Under the pieces are notes generated by a model. The model had not been told where the DNA came from, searched no databases, and saw only the letters and a list, made by a program, of their open reading frames with translations. Made by a program: the position numbers and the translations under genes. 20,004 bases of DNA from a virus. Where the stretch lies: positions 1 to 20,004 of IMG/VR virus record IMGVR_UViG_3300042987_000824, one strand, 5' to 3'. Positions 12,966-18,814 of this stretch are shown here, one piece after another (position 1 is the first letter of the stretch; every line of letters begins with the position of its first letter).

Positions 12966-13841
12966 ATGCTCACGCACAAGGCCGACAAGGAAGTGGTCAT
13001 CCTCTGGGACTCGATCACCGAGCCCGCCGAGGCCGCTGCACGCATCACCAACGAGGCCCGCCGCACCGAGGCCGCGCAGTTCGCCGCAGGAACCTACACG
13101 AAGTCGCAGGACGATGCAGAGTGGTTTGGCTGCTCCCTGCCCGAGTTCCACCAACGCATCACCGGGGGATGGGCCGAGGGCGTCGATCGGGTTCTGGCTC
13201 TGGAGTGCAAGGTTCGCGAGGCTGCGACTCTGGCTGCGAAGAGCGTGCGCCGCCGCCGCGTGCGTGAGGGGCAGGGCGACGAGGTCGATATGCAGTCGGT
13301 CTGGCGCGGCGACATCTCCCGAGCGTGGACTCGCACGCGCCGGCAGTCCCGGGTCTCGACTCGCGTGGTCTCGATCATCTGCAACGTGGGCGGGCTGTCG
13401 AACGTCACAGCAGCCGACCTGTTCTGGTCGGGCGCTGCTGCTCTGCGCCTCGCCAACGAGTTGACGGCGGCGGGCTACTCGGTCGGCCTGTACGCGGGCC
13501 AGTACTCCGACAACGTCGACGAGGCCCGCAAGGTGGGCGGCGGGCAGTTCGTCGAGATCAAGGCACCGGACGCGCCGCTCGACCTGTCGAAACTCGCCGC
13601 CATCACCTGCCTCGCCGGCTATTTCCGCACCGCCATGTTCGCCGGGAAGGTTGTCGCAATGGACATGGCGGGCCGCAACGTCAACCCGGGCCTCGGCTAC
13701 ACCAACGTCGACAAGGTGGCAGCAGCGGCTGCGAAGGTCGGCCTGACGGGCTGCATCGTCGAGCCCGCCATCTACTCCGAGGCTCAGGCGGTGGCGTGGG
13801 TGGCCTCCCAGACCGAGCGACTGGAGGCGGCAGCAGCGTGA
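12966..13841 (+). CDS. vWA-like protein (degenerate MIDAS), ATPase partner
   Basis: A 291-aa protein starting at an ATG 2 nt after the ATPase stop, with GGAGG upstream. Residues 1-110 are charged and helical, containing AEWFGCSLPEFHQRITGGWA and a basic patch KSVRRRRVREGQ. From about 133 a Rossmann/vWA-like core begins: RVVSIICNVGGLSN, then a long helix DLFWSGAAALRLANELTAAG, YSVGLYAGQY, and later KLAAITCLAGYFRTAM. In a normal vWA the first strand ends DxSxS; here the position reads NVGGL, so metal binding is probably lost. I associate this layout with a phage protein family accompanying MoxR-like ATPases (possibly DUF7192). The vWA call is inference from fold pattern and gene order. An upstream extension of the frame overlaps the ATPase gene and is rejected. 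Confidence 0.75.
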   Translation: MLTHKADKEVVILWDSITEPAEAAARITNEARRTEAAQFAAGTYTKSQDDAEWFGCSLPEFHQRITGGWAEGVDRVLALECKVREAATLAAKSVRRRRVREGQGDEVDMQSVWRGDISRAWTRTRRQSRVSTRVVSIICNVGGLSNVTAADLFWSGAAALRLANELTAAGYSVGLYAGQYSDNVDEARKVGGGQFVEIKAPDAPLDLSKLAAITCLAGYFRTAMFAGKVVAMDMAGRNVNPGLGYTNVDKVAAAAAKVGLTGCIVEPAIYSEAQAVAWVASQTERLEAAAA

Positions 13842-13846
13842 GCGCC

Positions 13847-13900
13847 GGGGGCCTCGGCCCCCCTGCTCCGAGCGTCTTCCCGCGAGGGCGCTCCGAGCAG
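13847..13900 (+). repeat. Structured intergenic RNA: two strong hairpins
   Basis: GGGGGC/GCCCCC with a CTCG loop (13847-13862) is immediately followed by a 12-bp stem with one mismatch, CTGCTCCGAGCG/CGCTCCGAGCAG (13863-13900). Its loop holds an inner CCC-GCGA-GGG hairpin. No U-tract follows. It separates the ATPase/vWA-like pair from the small-gene cluster and may stabilise or process the mRNA. Confidence 0.6.
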
Positions 13901-13933
13901 CACGGTGAATTCCCACAACCAACAGGAGACAGC

Positions 13934-14119
13934 GTGAAAAATTACAAGCGGAAATATGAGGAACTGGTCGAGGCAATCAGAGCCGGCGCCCCGTATGAGG
14001 TTATCGGCTACGACCGCAACGGCGCAACGCATCGCGCGTATGGCGAGGGCTGGAACGCGAACGCCGAGCGCCTTTGGCTGATCGCGCATGACTGGACGCA
14101 GACCCCCGACAACGACTGA
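13934..14119 (+). CDS. Hypothetical small phage protein (61 aa)
   Basis: A 61-aa protein from a GTG start with AGGAGAC upstream: MKNYKRKYEELVEAIRAGAP, then YEVIGYDRNGATHRAYGEGW and NANAERLWLIAHDWTQ. It looks like one compact alpha/beta domain. The reading frame is open for 600 nt upstream, but that part is out of phase with the vWA-like gene and has no SD. The upstream leader contains the CAACCAA...GGAGAC motif shared with several later genes. I do not recognise the family. It is the first of fourteen small ORFs in the early operon and its role is unknown. Confidence 0.7.
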   Translation: MKNYKRKYEELVEAIRAGAPYEVIGYDRNGATHRAYGEGWNANAERLWLIAHDWTQTPDND

Positions 14120-14151
14120 CGTTGCAACCAACAACCCAGAAGGAGACCAGC

Positions 14152-14355
14152 ATGGAAATCGGATACCTGAACCCCAACCCCTTCGCCTCCGACGAGGAGC
14201 AGTTCGTACTCACGCCCGAGCAGCAACGCGCCGCTCGGCTTCGGAACGCCGGCCCGGAAATGCTCGCCGCGCTGCGCTCCGCCGTGGCAATCATCGAGAG
14301 CATGGGGGGTGACGCAAGCCGCCAACGCGCCGCCATCGCCAAGGTGGAGGGCTGA
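14152..14355 (+). CDS. Small phage protein, APEMLxAL family
   Basis: A 67-aa protein starting MEIGYLNPNPFASDEEQF, with AAGGAGAC upstream of the ATG. Its second half, RLRNAGPEMLAALRSAVAII followed by ESMGGDASRQRAAIAKVEG, fits the very common phage pattern A(A/G)PEMLxAL...AxxAIAKAxG found in many small early proteins. A second member of this pattern is encoded at 16124. Function is unknown; these helical modules are often fused to a short variable N-terminus, here PNPFASDEEQFVLTPEQQ. The next gene begins 2 nt after its stop, so it belongs to the same transcript. Confidence 0.75.
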   Translation: MEIGYLNPNPFASDEEQFVLTPEQQRAARLRNAGPEMLAALRSAVAIIESMGGDASRQRAAIAKVEG

Positions 14356-14357
14356 CC

Positions 14358-14561
14358 ATGACCGAGCAGCAATTGATTGACCTGATCGAGGCGAAGTTGT
14401 CTGCGCCGAAGAAGTCGCCCGCACTCACCTCCCTGCTGAAGGCGGTCGCCCACAGCGAACGTGTCGCCGAGGAGGCGCACCCCTGCAAGTACGGGCACCT
14501 CCGCTGCTCTGACCGCGACGGCGGCGAGTGCGCCGACGAGTTGTGGAGCCAGGTGGCATGA
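14358..14561 (+). CDS. Hypothetical small phage protein (67 aa)
   Basis: A 67-aa protein, MTEQQLIDLIEAKLSAPKKS followed by PALTSLLKAVAHSERVAEEA and HPCKYGHLRCSDRDGGECAD. The first half is helical and the second holds three Cys and two His (HPCKYGH, C, C) that could coordinate a metal, though spacing fits no family I know. GGAGG lies upstream in the end of the preceding gene. Its TGA overlaps the next ATG (ATGA), so it is translationally coupled to the 94-aa gene. Confidence 0.7.
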   Translation: MTEQQLIDLIEAKLSAPKKSPALTSLLKAVAHSERVAEEAHPCKYGHLRCSDRDGGECADELWSQVA

Positions 14562-14842
14562 GTCAGCGCACGTTCTACGAGTGGGTCGCAGAAGTTGACG
14601 ACGCCGACGACCTCTTTCACACCGACACCTATGCCGACGCAGCGTCTATCGCCGCCGGCAAGATCGCCGAGGGCTGTCTGTGCGACGTTGCTCTGGTACG
14701 CAAAGTCTACGAGGCGGACACCGAGGACTTGATCGACACCCAATGGGCGTTCGTGTACGGCGGCGCTCTCGAACCCAAGTTCGACCGGGGAGCGAAGGTG
14801 CCAAAGCGGTTCATCGCTGAAGTGCAACGCGCCATCGGCTGA
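14558..14842 (+). CDS. Hypothetical small phage protein (94 aa)
   Basis: A 94-aa acidic protein, MSQRTFYEWVAEVDDADDLF, then YADAASIAAGKIAEGCLCDV, ALVRKVYEADTEDLIDTQWA and KFDRGAKVPKRFIAEVQRAI. The ATG is chosen because it overlaps the preceding TGA by four bases; the frame extends 30 nt further upstream without a better start. The mixed alpha/beta order and the length fit the small regulatory or host-interaction proteins of phage early operons. No family is recognised. A 7-bp hairpin follows the stop. Confidence 0.7.
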   Translation: MSQRTFYEWVAEVDDADDLFHTDTYADAASIAAGKIAEGCLCDVALVRKVYEADTEDLIDTQWAFVYGGALEPKFDRGAKVPKRFIAEVQRAIG

Positions 14843-14852
14843 CCCTTCCACC

Positions 14853-14872
14853 CTGCGCCTCACGGGGCGCAG
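14853..14872 (+). repeat. Hairpin after the 94-aa gene
   Basis: CTGCGCC and GGCGCAG form a 7-bp stem with a 6-nt loop, 11 nt after the TGA. There is no T-run downstream, so it is more likely an mRNA stability or processing element than a full terminator. Confidence 0.45.
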
Positions 14873-14910
14873 CAGGAAGTGCCAACCGCAACACAACCAA
14901 GGAGACAAGC

Positions 14911-15183
14911 ATGGATGAACAGATCGACAACGAATTGAGCGAGATGGGGGAGCAGGTCATCGAGGCGTCATGCGTCATTTCGCGCTACGGCATGGCCTAC
15001 TGCCTCGCGGTGGCTGAACTCGACACCGAGGTGGCAATGCGTGAGGCGCAGCGTTTCGCCGACGAGTACGCCGCCACTCTGGTGGTGGCGATTCGCAAGG
15101 CGATCGCCGACGCCGGCCCCGCCATCGCAGCCGACGTCATCGCAGCGGAGGTGATCGCCGCTGCATCCAGCCAGAAGCACTAA
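14911..15183 (+). CDS. Hypothetical small phage protein (90 aa)
   Basis: A 90-aa acidic, Ala-rich helical protein: MDEQIDNELSEMGEQVIEAS, ISRYGMAYCLAVAELDTEVA, RFADEYAATLVVAIRKAIAD and a C-terminal Ala/Ile-rich helix (AADVIAAEVIAAASSQKH). AAGGAGACAAGC stands before the ATG, again with the ACACAACCAA leader. It looks like a single helical bundle. No transmembrane segment is convincing since charges interrupt each hydrophobic run. No family is recognised. Confidence 0.7.
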   Translation: MDEQIDNELSEMGEQVIEASCVISRYGMAYCLAVAELDTEVAMREAQRFADEYAATLVVAIRKAIADAGPAIAADVIAAEVIAAASSQKH

Positions 15184-15197
15184 CCGGGAGAACAGAC

Positions 15198-15431
15198 ATG
15201 AGCGTCGGCATCTACGACATCAGCGAATTGAAGGCACGGTTCCCCGCCGCCTTCGAGGCCGGCTTCGAGGCCGGCTACGCCAAGCGCACGGGGCTCGGGC
15301 CGGATTACTTCCCGAGCGCCGCCTGTGAGATGGCCTATCTGGAGGGCTACGACGAGGGCGTCGAGTACCGGGAGGCGCAGGACAGGATCGCAACAGACGA
15401 GGCCCGCAGCAACGGGCGTCGGTTCGGCTAA
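15198..15431 (+). CDS. Hypothetical small phage protein (77 aa)
   Basis: A 77-aa protein beginning MSVGIYDISELKARFPAAFE. It contains a short internal repeat FEAGFEAGYAKRTG and a later GYDEGVEYREAQDR, both Gly/Glu/Tyr-rich and likely helical. GGGAGA precedes the ATG. The segment between the two (GPDYFPSAACEMAYLE) is conserved-looking. The family is not recognised. It lies 14 nt after the preceding gene and 23 nt before the next, in the small-gene array. Confidence 0.7.
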   Translation: MSVGIYDISELKARFPAAFEAGFEAGYAKRTGLGPDYFPSAACEMAYLEGYDEGVEYREAQDRIATDEARSNGRRFG

Positions 15432-15454
15432 CCCATCAACCAACGGAGACTGAC

Positions 15455-15727
15455 ATGAGCGTGTACCTGCATTTGTACCACGGTCGCGACACCCGCGACG
15501 AAGAGATGAACGGCTGGGGGTTCGATGGTCCGGTGATCGGCCCCCTCGACTACGTCCATACGACCTACGGTGACACAGTCACGGTGGGTGGAGCGCCCGA
15601 GGTGATCGAGCAGTTCTTCGGGGAGCGCGAGTCGGAATTCACGATCGAGGTTCGGGGCGGTCTGTTCTCGGTCGGCGGCAAGTTTTACGGCGATTGGACG
15701 GTCTACTCAAACGCGGAGGGGGAATGA
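15455..15727 (+). CDS. Conserved-type small phage protein (90 aa)
   Basis: A 90-aa beta-rich protein, MSVYLHLYHGRDTRDEEMNG followed by WGFDGPVIGPLDYVHTTYGD, then EFTIEVRGGLFSVGGKFYGD and WTVYSNAEGE. The pattern YLHLYHGRxxxDExMxxWGFDGPxIGPL is one I have met in small early proteins of phages and mobile elements. I know of no assigned function. ACGGAGAC lies before the ATG with the ATCAACCAAC leader. It is separated from the next gene by one base. Neither signal peptide nor membrane segment is present. Confidence 0.78.
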   Translation: MSVYLHLYHGRDTRDEEMNGWGFDGPVIGPLDYVHTTYGDTVTVGGAPEVIEQFFGERESEFTIEVRGGLFSVGGKFYGDWTVYSNAEGE

Positions 15728-15728
15728 C

Positions 15729-16127
15729 ATGAGAATCCAAGCACAGGTTCGCAGCATCGAGTACTACGTCATCGACATCGAGGTTCCAGACGACGCCGAC
15801 GAGGACGCGCAGCGCGAGGCGGTTCGCAACGAGTATTACTCGGTAATGATGAGCCCCGACGACACCGAGACCGAGATCGGCGACATCAATGTCATCCCGG
15901 CGGGCGGTTGGTGGGGCATCTGCTGCCCCAATGTCGACGGCGAGATGGAGGTTCTCCGCGACAGCGAGACCGGTGAGCCGGCCCTCTACGTTGACCGCGA
16001 CAACGCGGACGAGGAGTGCGAGGAGATCAACCAGTCCACCGACGGCGGCTACTTCGTCTGCGAGTGCGACGGCGACGGCAACGTGGTGGGCGCGGAGATT
16101 GAAACACCCGAGGAGGTGACCGCATGA
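15729..16127 (+). CDS. Hypothetical acidic phage protein (132 aa)
   Basis: A 132-aa, very acidic protein. The first part MRIQAQVRSIEYYVIDIEVP then DDADEDAQREAVRNEYYSV looks like a small alpha/beta module. The second part is Cys- and Asp/Glu-rich (GGWWGICCPNVDGEMEVLRD, NADEECEEINQSTDG, GYFVCECDGDGN). GGGGAA lies before the ATG, only one base after the previous stop. The acidity could mean DNA mimicry or protein binding, but this is speculation. The stop overlaps the next start (ATGA). No family is recognised. Confidence 0.72.
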   Translation: MRIQAQVRSIEYYVIDIEVPDDADEDAQREAVRNEYYSVMMSPDDTETEIGDINVIPAGGWWGICCPNVDGEMEVLRDSETGEPALYVDRDNADEECEEINQSTDGGYFVCECDGDGNVVGAEIETPEEVTA

Positions 16128-16390
16128 AGCACTCGCCCGGAAGATGGGTCGCGGAGTGCGTAGGCCACGGCGGCCCCGGCGACAACCCGGAGGAGGTTTG
16201 GGAGGTGACCAACGGTCACGCCCGGATCGCGGAGTACCTGACCGAGGCAGACGCTAGGCTCGTGGCAGCGGCCCCGGAGATGCTCGACGCCCTGCGGCGG
16301 CTTATGTCAGAGGAGCCGCCCGACGGAACCGAGGTGCTGAACGCGATGGTCGTGATCGCCAAGGCAGAGGGGAGGCTGATCGCCGAATGA
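16124..16390 (+). CDS. Small phage protein, APEMLxAL family (88 aa)
   Basis: An 88-aa protein starting MKHSPGRWVAECVGHGGPGD, with WEVTNGHARIAEYLTEADAR and LVAAAPEMLDALRRLMSE, ending VVIAKAEGRLIAE. The N-terminal HSPGRWVA...V...ARIAEYLTEADARLVAAAPEMLDAL is a widespread phage pattern (often starting T-P-G-P-W), function unknown. It is a second member of the family seen at 14152 and probably a paralog at least in its C-terminal half. It overlaps both neighbours by 4 nt (ATGA), so the genes from 15729 to 17030 are a tightly coupled block. Confidence 0.8.
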   Translation: MKHSPGRWVAECVGHGGPGDNPEEVWEVTNGHARIAEYLTEADARLVAAAPEMLDALRRLMSEEPPDGTEVLNAMVVIAKAEGRLIAE

Positions 16391-16644
16391 TCAACATCAC
16401 CCGCAACCCGGACGCATCTGTCACGGCGAATTACCAGCACCCTCGGACGGGGGTGCCGGTGTCCCGCACCTTCATCGTGGGCGACACGTTCGGCATCGTG
16501 TACGAGCGTGTCGGCAGCAGCACGATCCCGGTCGGCAGGAAGTTACGCCGCACCACCAACCCGATCCGCACGTTTGAGCGCCGCCTCGCGGACGTGATCC
16601 AGCAACAGACCGAGGCGCTGCTCAACCTGGAGGAACAGAAATGA
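16387..16644 (+). CDS. Hypothetical small phage protein (85 aa)
   Basis: An 85-aa basic protein: MINITRNPDASVTANYQHPR, TGVPVSRTFIVGDTFGIVYE, RVGSSTIPVGRKLRRTTNP, then a helical C-terminus TFERRLADVIQQQTEALLNL. The first half looks like an all-beta domain and the last 25 residues a helix that could mediate oligomerisation. Overlapping ATGA starts and stops with both neighbours show operon membership. No family is recognised and there is no catalytic motif. Confidence 0.7.
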   Translation: MINITRNPDASVTANYQHPRTGVPVSRTFIVGDTFGIVYERVGSSTIPVGRKLRRTTNPIRTFERRLADVIQQQTEALLNLEEQK

Positions 16645-17030
16645 ACAGACCGCACCCCACGCAGGACAAGCCAGCCAAGTGCTACGTCATCAACCCATTC
16701 GCCCGCACCGTGACCGAGGGCCAGTATCGCGGCGACTACCGCGAACTCTACGACATGATCGGCTGCGACTGCTTCACCACCGTCACGGTGAATCGGGAGC
16801 GCGACTCGATCTTCGTCGACGACGAGGGCCTCATCCGCAACAAGCCGCAGGAGTTCTTCGCATGGAAGGGGTACGAGCATCCCCTCGCCGGCATCGGAGT
16901 GATCCTCGGCTGCGACGAGGAGGGCGAGACGGTTGAGCCGGTCATCACTCTGGAACAGGTGCGTTCGTCTGTTGCGTGGATGACCCCTGTGCAGGTTCCG
17001 GGTGGCATCATCTTCATCGAGGAGGAGTGA
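16641..17030 (+). CDS. Conserved-type phage protein (129 aa)
   Basis: A 129-aa protein. KCYVINPFARTVTEGQYRGD, then YRELYDMIGCDCFTTVTVN, SIFVDDEGLIRNKPQEFFAW and LAGIGVILGCDEEGETVEPV follow a pattern seen in small phage and plasmid proteins (INPFxRTVTE...YxGDYRELY..IxCDCFT...VDDEGL...PLAGxGVILGCDEEGE). No biochemical function is known to me. The alpha/beta order suggests a compact domain. It overlaps the previous gene by four bases and the next starts 1 nt after its stop, with SD GGAGG inside its end. Confidence 0.8.
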   Translation: MNRPHPTQDKPAKCYVINPFARTVTEGQYRGDYRELYDMIGCDCFTTVTVNRERDSIFVDDEGLIRNKPQEFFAWKGYEHPLAGIGVILGCDEEGETVEPVITLEQVRSSVAWMTPVQVPGGIIFIEEE

Positions 17031-17031
17031 T

Positions 17032-17430
17032 ATGGACAACCCACGGCGAATCATCCGCGATGCGATGGACGAAGCGGGATTCTCTACCTACTCCCGGCTG
17101 ATGCGTGACCGGCAGAGGGGACAGGTGGCGGCGAAGGTGATTGCGACTTGGCTTCCGTCCGTCCAAGCGGAGGCGGTCAACGAGACGGACTACTCATGCC
17201 AAGACCATCTGCTACGCGATGTGATGGACGCGATGGCAAGCCACGGCACGCCAGAGTTCGCTGCCAAGTGCGCCCTGATTGGGGAGCGCGTCACGATGGC
17301 TGCGATTGATTACGTCCTGTCATGCCATGAGGGAGACGGTGAGGACATCGAGCAACAGATTCTCGCCGACGAGCGCGAGAACGCCGAGTTGGAGCGCAGG
17401 ACTTGGAACCAAGACCTTTACGGGAGTTGA
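17032..17430 (+). CDS. Hypothetical phage protein (132 aa)
   Basis: A 132-aa helical, acidic protein. MDNPRRIIRDAMDEAGFSTY then SRLMRDRQRGQVAAKVIATW, TDYSCQDHLLRDVMDAMASH, and a C-terminal DGEDIEQQILADERENAELE. The ATG at 17032 has GAGGAG upstream; a longer frame starting at 17002 has no SD. The end looks like a charged coiled-coil. No family is recognised. The next gene begins 1 nt after its stop. Confidence 0.7.
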   Translation: MDNPRRIIRDAMDEAGFSTYSRLMRDRQRGQVAAKVIATWLPSVQAEAVNETDYSCQDHLLRDVMDAMASHGTPEFAAKCALIGERVTMAAIDYVLSCHEGDGEDIEQQILADERENAELERRTWNQDLYGS

Positions 17431-17431
17431 C

Positions 17432-17521
17432 ATGAGCGACATCGGAGACAAGATCATCGGCTGGGTTGGGGCTGTCGGTTGCGCCCTGTTCATTGTGGAA
17501 TTTATTTTGGGGGTCAAATGA
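17432..17521 (+). CDS. 29-aa single-pass membrane peptide
   Basis: A 29-aa ORF with GGGAG 5 nt before the ATG. The peptide MSDIGDKIIGWVGAVGCALF then IVEFILGVK is a single hydrophobic segment of about 20 residues with a short acidic N-terminus and a Lys at the end. It would sit in the inner membrane. It is too short to be typical for a holin and no lysis genes lie nearby. An early membrane-modulating or superinfection-exclusion peptide is possible but a guess. It overlaps the following gene by four bases (ATGA), so it is inside a real operon, which supports coding. Confidence 0.6.
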   Translation: MSDIGDKIIGWVGAVGCALFIVEFILGVK

Positions 17522-17673
17522 AGAAGACAACGCAGAAGCGCAAGCCGGGACTGAACCACCCTTGGGTGGCATCATGGAAGCACCTCACCCCACAGGGTCT
17601 GGTCGACTTCGGGAACCGTCAGAAGGCGCGGCTGAAGGCTGTCGGGAAACAGAAGCGGGTGATCGTCACCTGA
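17518..17673 (+). CDS. Small basic protein (51 aa), last gene of early operon
   Basis: A 51-aa very basic protein, MKKTTQKRKPGLNHPWVASW then KHLTPQGLVDFGNRQKARLK and AVGKQKRVIVT. Lys/Arg account for about a quarter of it, suggesting nucleic acid or acidic-protein binding. The ATG overlaps the preceding TGA. Its TGA lies inside the 3' end of the convergent gene on the other strand (8-nt overlap), with no terminator in between. No family is recognised. Confidence 0.65.
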   Translation: MKKTTQKRKPGLNHPWVASWKHLTPQGLVDFGNRQKARLKAVGKQKRVIVT

Positions 17674-18130
17674 AGTGGTCGATCCACCTATCTGACAGGG
17701 CATCAATAGCGCGAAGGTGGATGGGGAGCCATGCTCTCTCCATCGCCTTCCGCGCACCAACCACCTGACGGTAGGACACGCCGCGCTTGGCGGCGATCGT
17801 GCGAACAGACGGTCTGCGCGTCACGAGGTTCGCCAGCACATCAGCCTGGAGTTCCCCGCCCTCACCACCCGTCATCACCACGGCGAGTTCCTGCACCGCC
17901 GCCCTACGCAACGATCCCGTGGCGAACGAGGCATACATCGCGAGCCTCTGATCCCGTGGCAGTTCGTCCAGTTGCCGGATGAAGATCGCCGCCTGTGCGT
18001 GTGCATCGTAGATGGTCATGCCGTTCGGGTCTGTGCTGCGAGACTCGAACAGATTGACGCTGGCGAAGTGCGCCTTCCTCCCCATCGTGAACGCCCACCG
18101 CAGAACGTGTTCCGGGCCTTTGAATTTCAA
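17666..18130 (-). CDS. Hypothetical phage regulator-like protein with C-terminal HTH-like segment
   Basis: A 154-aa protein read from a TTG at 18130, because AAGGAG lies 8 nt upstream and the TTG overlaps the preceding TGA by four bases. An in-frame ATG at 18154 lacks an SD. Body: FKGPEHVLRWAFTMGRKAHF, DAHAQAAIFIRQLDELPRDQ, LAMYASFATGSLRRAAVQEL. The C-terminus RPSVRTIAAKRGVSYRQVVG and ARKAMERAW looks like a helix-turn-helix (IAAKRGVSYRQV). The arrangement recalls phage antitermination/late-regulator-like proteins (helical body, resolvase-type HTH at the end). That function is inference. It is the last gene of the right-hand minus cluster and would be a candidate controller of the late promoter. 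Confidence 0.65.
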   Translation of the reverse strand: MKFKGPEHVLRWAFTMGRKAHFASVNLFESRSTDPNGMTIYDAHAQAAIFIRQLDELPRDQRLAMYASFATGSLRRAAVQELAVVMTGGEGGELQADVLANLVTRRPSVRTIAAKRGVSYRQVVGARKAMERAWLPIHLRAIDALSDRWIDHFR

Positions 18131-18441
18131 AACTCGAACTCCTTCAGTTCCCATCTGTTGGACTTGGCGTTCTTCTTCCACCCGTGAACGACGACCCTCC
18201 ACTCCAACTTCAGCAACAGAGGGAGAATGTCGGACTCGCTGATCTTGTTGATGCGAGCCTTCATGTTCGATGCGCTGGTCGTTTGCACGGCGACCACCTC
18301 GGTCTCCGACAGAGCCAGCACGTCGATGATCGTGAACAGATCCTGCCTGATTCGAGCGTGCGGATTCCACCGCTCGACAACCTCGGCTCTGTATCCTCGA
18401 TCGCGCAGATGCTTGAGCGTCCTCTGTGTCGGGCTACTCAA
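18127..18441 (-). CDS. Possible PDDEXK-fold-like protein, degenerate
   Basis: A 104-aa protein read from a TTG at 18441, overlapping the previous stop by 8 nt, with GAGG about 9 nt upstream. Longer starts overlap the Cys-rich gene in another frame. Sequence: SPTQRTLKHLRDRGYRAEVV, RIRQDLFTIIDVLALSETEV, VAVQTTSASNMKARINKISE, then LEWRVVVHGWKKN. The order helix, QDLFTIID-xLA, beta strand V-VAVQTT, ARINKI resembles small resolvase/restriction-like (PDDEXK) proteins in which D...(D/E)xK is catalytic. Here the Asp is present but the Glu position reads Gln in VAVQTT. Activity is therefore doubtful, or the family uses Gln. A DNA-recombination role is inferred. Confidence 0.6.
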   Translation of the reverse strand: MSSPTQRTLKHLRDRGYRAEVVERWNPHARIRQDLFTIIDVLALSETEVVAVQTTSASNMKARINKISESDILPLLLKLEWRVVVHGWKKNAKSNRWELKEFEF

Positions 18442-18814
18442 AGCGGTTTGCCTCGATGAATGCGTCCCTGTGTTCCCTGTCCGGCTGCGACACAACAGGC
18501 CAGCGCCCGCTGATGGCAGACATCCAATCCCCCCACCGCGCCCCGTTGATCCCAATGATCCCGTCGCTGCCGATCACGAACACCGTCTCCGGGTGAACGC
18601 AGCGACCCTCATCGATCATCCTGTCCCGGTGTTCAGGGGTGCAGTCCCGACAGATGTTCACCTTCGGCATTGGCTTCACGCTTCGGTAAGACGATCGCCA
18701 CAGTCGCTGGTATTCAACCCATTGCTCTCGCGTCTCGAAGCACCGCGGCTTACAGGCGGTTGGCAACCCACCATCGAAGCATGGTGACGGCGGCGTGTTC
18801 CCATTGAAGTCCAT
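18434..18814 (-). CDS. Cys-rich phage protein, possible zinc-binding
   Basis: A 126-aa protein starting MDFNGNTPPSPCFDGGLPTA with GGGAGGAAGAGC before the ATG. Eight-nt and 65-nt overlaps tie it to both neighbours. Cys motifs are CKPRCF near residue 24 and VNICRDCTPEHRDRMIDEG then RCVHPETVFV. The ICRDCTPE...M...GRCxHPETVF pattern occurs in other phage small proteins and looks zinc-coordinating. The remaining part is IGSDGIIGINGARWGDWMSA. I know of no biochemical function. A longer frame to 18919 exists but lacks an SD, so it is not used. Confidence 0.72.
   Translation of the reverse strand: MDFNGNTPPSPCFDGGLPTACKPRCFETREQWVEYQRLWRSSYRSVKPMPKVNICRDCTPEHRDRMIDEGRCVHPETVFVIGSDGIIGINGARWGDWMSAISGRWPVVSQPDREHRDAFIEANRFE

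Noticed and set aside
12479-13267. Plus-strand 262-codon frame crossing the ATPase/vWA-like junction
   Set aside because: It is out of phase with both genes and reads Arg/Ser/Pro-rich, typical of a shadow frame.
12918-13976. Long minus-strand frame opposite the vWA-like gene
   Set aside because: It is antisense to a well-supported gene with SD and coupled start; such shadows are common in GC-rich DNA.
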